DNA from: Bacillota bacterium
Lineage (GTDB): Bacteria; Bacillota; Clostridia; Oscillospirales; Ruminococcaceae
DNA: 7,841 bases
NCBI GenBank assembly: GCA_023395695.1
Contig: JAEWYJ010000344.1
Span: forward strand, 1-7,841
Direction of reading: 5' to 3'
This document shows, piece after piece, positions 5,495 through 7,841 of this stretch. Each line of letters starts with the position of its first letter. Position 1 is the first letter of the stretch. Position numbers and translations under genes: made by a program. Below the pieces are notes generated by a model. It had not been told where the DNA came from, did no database searches, and saw nothing but the letters and a program-made list of their open reading frames with translations.

Positions 5495-6217
5495 TTAAAC
5501 GCCGGCCAGAAACGCCAGCCAGCCCGAAACCATTTTGCAATCGGCCCATGTGGTTTTAAGCGTTGTTAAGCGTATCTCGCCATTGGAAGCAACGTAAGCC
5601 ATAACAGGCTGACGCTTAGTGGTTATGGCCGGGACATCATCCCCCATGACACTCTGCTGCACGTTATGAGACGGCCTGAACCCCGCGGGCAGTGTCGCAA
5701 CTAAATCCTGATCTGCCCATGTCGCGCCACCGCTTTTTTGCGCAGAAAAATAGACAAACACCATGCCTTCCTGCGTTTTGAAATAGTAGGTTGTACCGCC
5801 TGTCACCCCGCTGGCAAGTGGCAGGACGTATTTTGCCGGCGGTTTAGCGGTGGCGGTCTGTGTCCACCCCGACCACGAATCGTTTTGCAGGTAGGCTGTG
5901 CTGATCGGGACGGCGTAATTATCCGCGTACCGATAAGCTGTAACGGTTGCGTAAGTCGGCGAGTCGGCAATGATATTAAAGTAATACCACGCGGATGATG
6001 GGGCGTTTTCCACGTTTTGGCCGCGATACCAGCCGCTTTGATTGGCGCGCATGTAAACCAGCAGGTCTTGGTTGCTGATGTTCTTTGCCGCCGTCCCTAA
6101 ACCGTACCCCGCAGGCGCTTTGTTTGATAAGGCTGTATTTGCTTGCGCGATTCTGCTGTTAAAATTCTCGCGGTTGACGCCCTCGTTAGCCGCGAACTGT
6201 GTAATAAAATCAGCCAA
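5495..6217 (-). CDS. Phage tail fibre protein with pyocin-knob-like domain
   Basis: 240 residues, the likely receptor-binding fibre. Residues 1-35 (ADFITQFAANEGVNRENFNS) look like the baseplate-attaching and coiled N-terminus. About 40-125 fit a pyocin-knob-type repeat: DLLVYMRANQSGWYRGQNVE, NAPSSAWYYFNIIAD, YATVTAYRYADN, DSWSGWTQTATAKPP. The C-terminal part (about 130-240) has GTTYYFKTQEGMVFVYF, TLPAGFRPSHNV, NGEIRLTTL and SGWLAFLAG, a pattern seen in distal tips of trimeric fibres. Start is uncertain: GTG 6224-6226 has no spaced ribosome site, while TTG 6215-6217 has AAAGAGGTG six bases upstream, so TTG is preferred; no ATG is near. It overlaps the upstream gene by 8 bases. No separate fibre-assembly chaperone is recognised downstream. 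Confidence 0.87.
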   Translation of the reverse strand: MADFITQFAANEGVNRENFNSRIAQANTALSNKAPAGYGLGTAAKNISNQDLLVYMRANQSGWYRGQNVENAPSSAWYYFNIIADSPTYATVTAYRYADNYAVPISTAYLQNDSWSGWTQTATAKPPAKYVLPLASGVTGGTTYYFKTQEGMVFVYFSAQKSGGATWADQDLVATLPAGFRPSHNVQQSVMGDDVPAITTKRQPVMAYVASNGEIRLTTLKTTWADCKMVSGWLAFLAGV

Positions 6218-6773
6218 TCCATTCACCTCTTTCTAATGTGTTCCAGTTAAGATATTTTGTGTCAAATCCTGAAAATGTCAACCCCTGCGCGTCAAGCTCC
6301 TGCCAGATCAGATACTTATATGCAATACGCACAAGCAAGCTGGCCGGAACCGTCTCATACAACGTCGCATACAGCGGCCGGAGATCGGCCACCTTTGCCG
6401 TGCCACGGTATACCACCGAGACGACCGAATTATCAAGCCCAATTTCTACCGCCACGCCCATGTAGGTTTCGATAATGCCACGCAGCGTCTCCAGATTAAT
6501 TGGCGGCTTAGTCATCAGCCGTGCCTTTAGCGCCTCCCGGCGGGATTTTAACGTTCCGGTCAGTGGGGTAGAGACACCCAAGATTGCTTCCCATCGCGCA
6601 AGGCCGGCCACGTCGGCTGTCGAGATGGCAGCGTTGGCCACCATAGCCGCCGCCGTCGCATTGGTTGCGTCCAACTCCGGGTTGACCGCCCCGGCCAGCG
6701 CGGAGAATTCCGTCACGCCCTGCAGGCGTTCGGGCAGGCGAGATAAAAAATTGGCGGGCATGTTGTAAAACAT
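6210..6773 (-). CDS. DUF2313 / YmfQ-type tail protein (XkdU-like)
   Basis: 187 residues. Family marks in order: FLSRLPERLQG near the start, ELDATNATAAAM, VAGLARWEAILGV, LKSRREALKARL, INLETLRGIIETYMGVAVEI, and the terminal FDTKYLNWNTLERGEW. DUF2313 proteins follow the baseplate J protein in Mu- and PBSX-like contractile tails (XkdU, Mu gp48) and are parts of the baseplate wedge that join the sheath to the fibre. Length is normal. ATG 6771-6773 overlaps the J-protein stop as TAATG and has GGAGGTG six bases upstream. The last bases are shared with the tail fibre gene. Confidence 0.9.
   Translation of the reverse strand: MFYNMPANFLSRLPERLQGVTEFSALAGAVNPELDATNATAAAMVANAAISTADVAGLARWEAILGVSTPLTGTLKSRREALKARLMTKPPINLETLRGIIETYMGVAVEIGLDNSVVSVVYRGTAKVADLRPLYATLYETVPASLLVRIAYKYLIWQELDAQGLTFSGFDTKYLNWNTLERGEWIG
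6224..6232 (-). promoter_or_regulatory. Ribosome binding site favouring a TTG start for the tail fibre
   Basis: AAAGAGGTG on the minus strand, one base short of the ideal AAAGGAGGTG, six bases before TTG 6217 and itself overlapping the alternative GTG 6226. It lies inside the end of the upstream coding sequence. Confidence 0.55.
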
Positions 6774-7841
6774 TATCCCACCTCCGTTACGACAATTACT
6801 CCGACCACCGGCACCTGATAGCTTGCAAAGGTCTTATGAAGCGTGATGTTGCCCGTCGCACCGTTCATTGTTACGCTGCCAACATCGAGAATGGCATTGT
6901 GCGCGCCCAGAATTTCAGCCACCAGTCTGGCATAGAAAACCACGCCCGCATCAAAGGCAATGTTCTCAATGTAATTGGCAATTGCCGTCTCAACGAGCGG
7001 ACGCACCACCGCCATGCTTGCGCCGGACTTAAGCACCAGCGAAGCATTGATATTCACGGTCAGATCGGCGCAGGTCGCCACCGTAACCGTGTGCCCGATG
7101 GGAGCAAGGCCGTTGCCCGCCGTGCCGTACAGCGCCTGCACTTCCTCAACCAGCGTTTCGGTCGCGCGGTTTTGGTTTTCGTCGCCAATCATCAGCCCGA
7201 CGTTTCCCGCGCCCACGCCATCCGCAGCGCCGAATACAACACAGGCCCCAACACCGTCAATAGCCAGTGTCTTTTCGCGGTAGTCGGCCTTGTTTCCGCC
7301 AAACGGCGTCTGCCGCACCGAGAGATAAAACCGCGCCCGCAGTGCGTCGTCGGTTTCCTCATCCCGCGCCGGAATTAACGGCTCTGCAGCCAGCGCCGCC
7401 GCCCCCAGCCCGGAGATATTGTCCAGCGGCAGAATGGCCCCGGAATAGCAGTTGCCCTGCGTGCCGGATTGTTCACAGATTGCCTTATAGCTGCCGGGCA
7501 CAAGCGCTTCGGTCAGCTTAAAGGTCAGCTCGTTGACAGCAAACCGCGCGCCGAGAGGTACGGCAAAGGCTGCGCCTGCACTGTTGGTGCAAGTGATCTG
7601 CCGAAATGAATAGGTCGCGGACTCGCGATCTATCCCAAAGTCATTGACTACCCGGTCAAGCCATTCGCCCTGAGCTGTGTCGGCGAACAGCAGGTTGGTC
7701 AGATACCCCAGCATAAAGCCCTGCTCCGCCAGTGCGTAGGCCGTGGGAGCCAGCGCGTCGTAAATGATGCTGCCCTCGCGCTTGTCAACGTCATTTGGCA
7801 CACGGGCGAGCATGCGCTGCAAAATGGTATTATAGCCGGGG
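6773..7841 (-). CDS. Baseplate J-like protein (XkdT-like), start beyond window
   Basis: 355 residues visible (first full codon at 7838-7840), stop TAA 6773-6775; only the first few residues should be missing. The N-terminus TILQRMLARVPNDVDKREGS followed by IIYDALAPTAYAL is the signature opening of clostridial baseplate J proteins, so the in-frame TTG at 7820-7822 is not the true start. Later marks are NDFGIDRESATY, ETDDALRARFYLSVRQTPFG, NKADYREKTLAIDGVGAC, GNGLAPIGHTVTVAT, and VETAIANYIENIAFDAG. Baseplate J (Mu gp47, P2 gpJ, T4 gp6 group) forms the wedge of contractile-tail baseplates. This is the strongest evidence that the phage has, or derives from, a contractile tail. Next gene overlaps by one base. 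Confidence 0.93.
   Translation of the reverse strand, partial: PGYNTILQRMLARVPNDVDKREGSIIYDALAPTAYALAEQGFMLGYLTNLLFADTAQGEWLDRVVNDFGIDRESATYSFRQITCTNSAGAAFAVPLGARFAVNELTFKLTEALVPGSYKAICEQSGTQGNCYSGAILPLDNISGLGAAALAAEPLIPARDEETDDALRARFYLSVRQTPFGGNKADYREKTLAIDGVGACVVFGAADGVGAGNVGLMIGDENQNRATETLVEEVQALYGTAGNGLAPIGHTVTVATCADLTVNINASLVLKSGASMAVVRPLVETAIANYIENIAFDAGVVFYARLVAEILGAHNAILDVGSVTMNGATGNITLHKTFASYQVPVVGVIVVTEVG

Overview
The window looks like the right-hand, late-gene end of a prophage next to a host gene, in a low-GC-phylum but fairly GC-rich Clostridia-type (Oscillospiraceae-like) bacterium. This rests on the gene order, on Shine-Dalgarno sequences close to AAAGGAGGTG, and on family resemblance of the phage proteins to PBSX/clostridial myovirus-like prophages. 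Species cannot be named from the sequence. No tRNA, rRNA, CRISPR array, transposon or integrase is visible.

Layout. Bases 1-941 (+) hold the C-terminal two thirds of an M20 metallodipeptidase (PepV/Sapep type), probably a host gene. Bases 942-1437 are an AT-rich gap with no convincing gene; it ends in a very strong hairpin (1361-1411) that fits the terminator of the convergent phage operon. From 1438 to the right edge everything is on the minus strand and tightly packed, so the operon reads from right to left: baseplate J protein (cut by the window edge), DUF2313/XkdU-like tail protein, tail fibre with a pyocin-knob-like region, XkdW-position protein, XkdX-like small protein, a four-gene cassette (Ig-like repeat protein, second Ig-like protein, small beta-rich protein, 64-residue orphan), a phage_holin_4-type holin, an LLH-type holin and a GH25 lysozyme.

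The order matches the xkdT-U-V-W-X then lysis-gene order of the Bacillus PBSX element. The cassette sits where xepA would be, and the amidase is replaced by a GH25 lysozyme. The first genes complete the baseplate wedge and fibre of a contractile tail; the last three open the membrane and digest peptidoglycan. Almost every junction is an overlap (TAATG, GTGA, ATGA, 8 and 11 bases), which suggests translational coupling.

The parts most worth a second look are the Ig-like cassette, the pair of different holins, the lysozyme whose C-terminus is a predicted coiled coil rather than a known wall-binding domain, and a possible attenuator hairpin between the tail genes and the Ig cassette. Nothing here proves a wholly new system.
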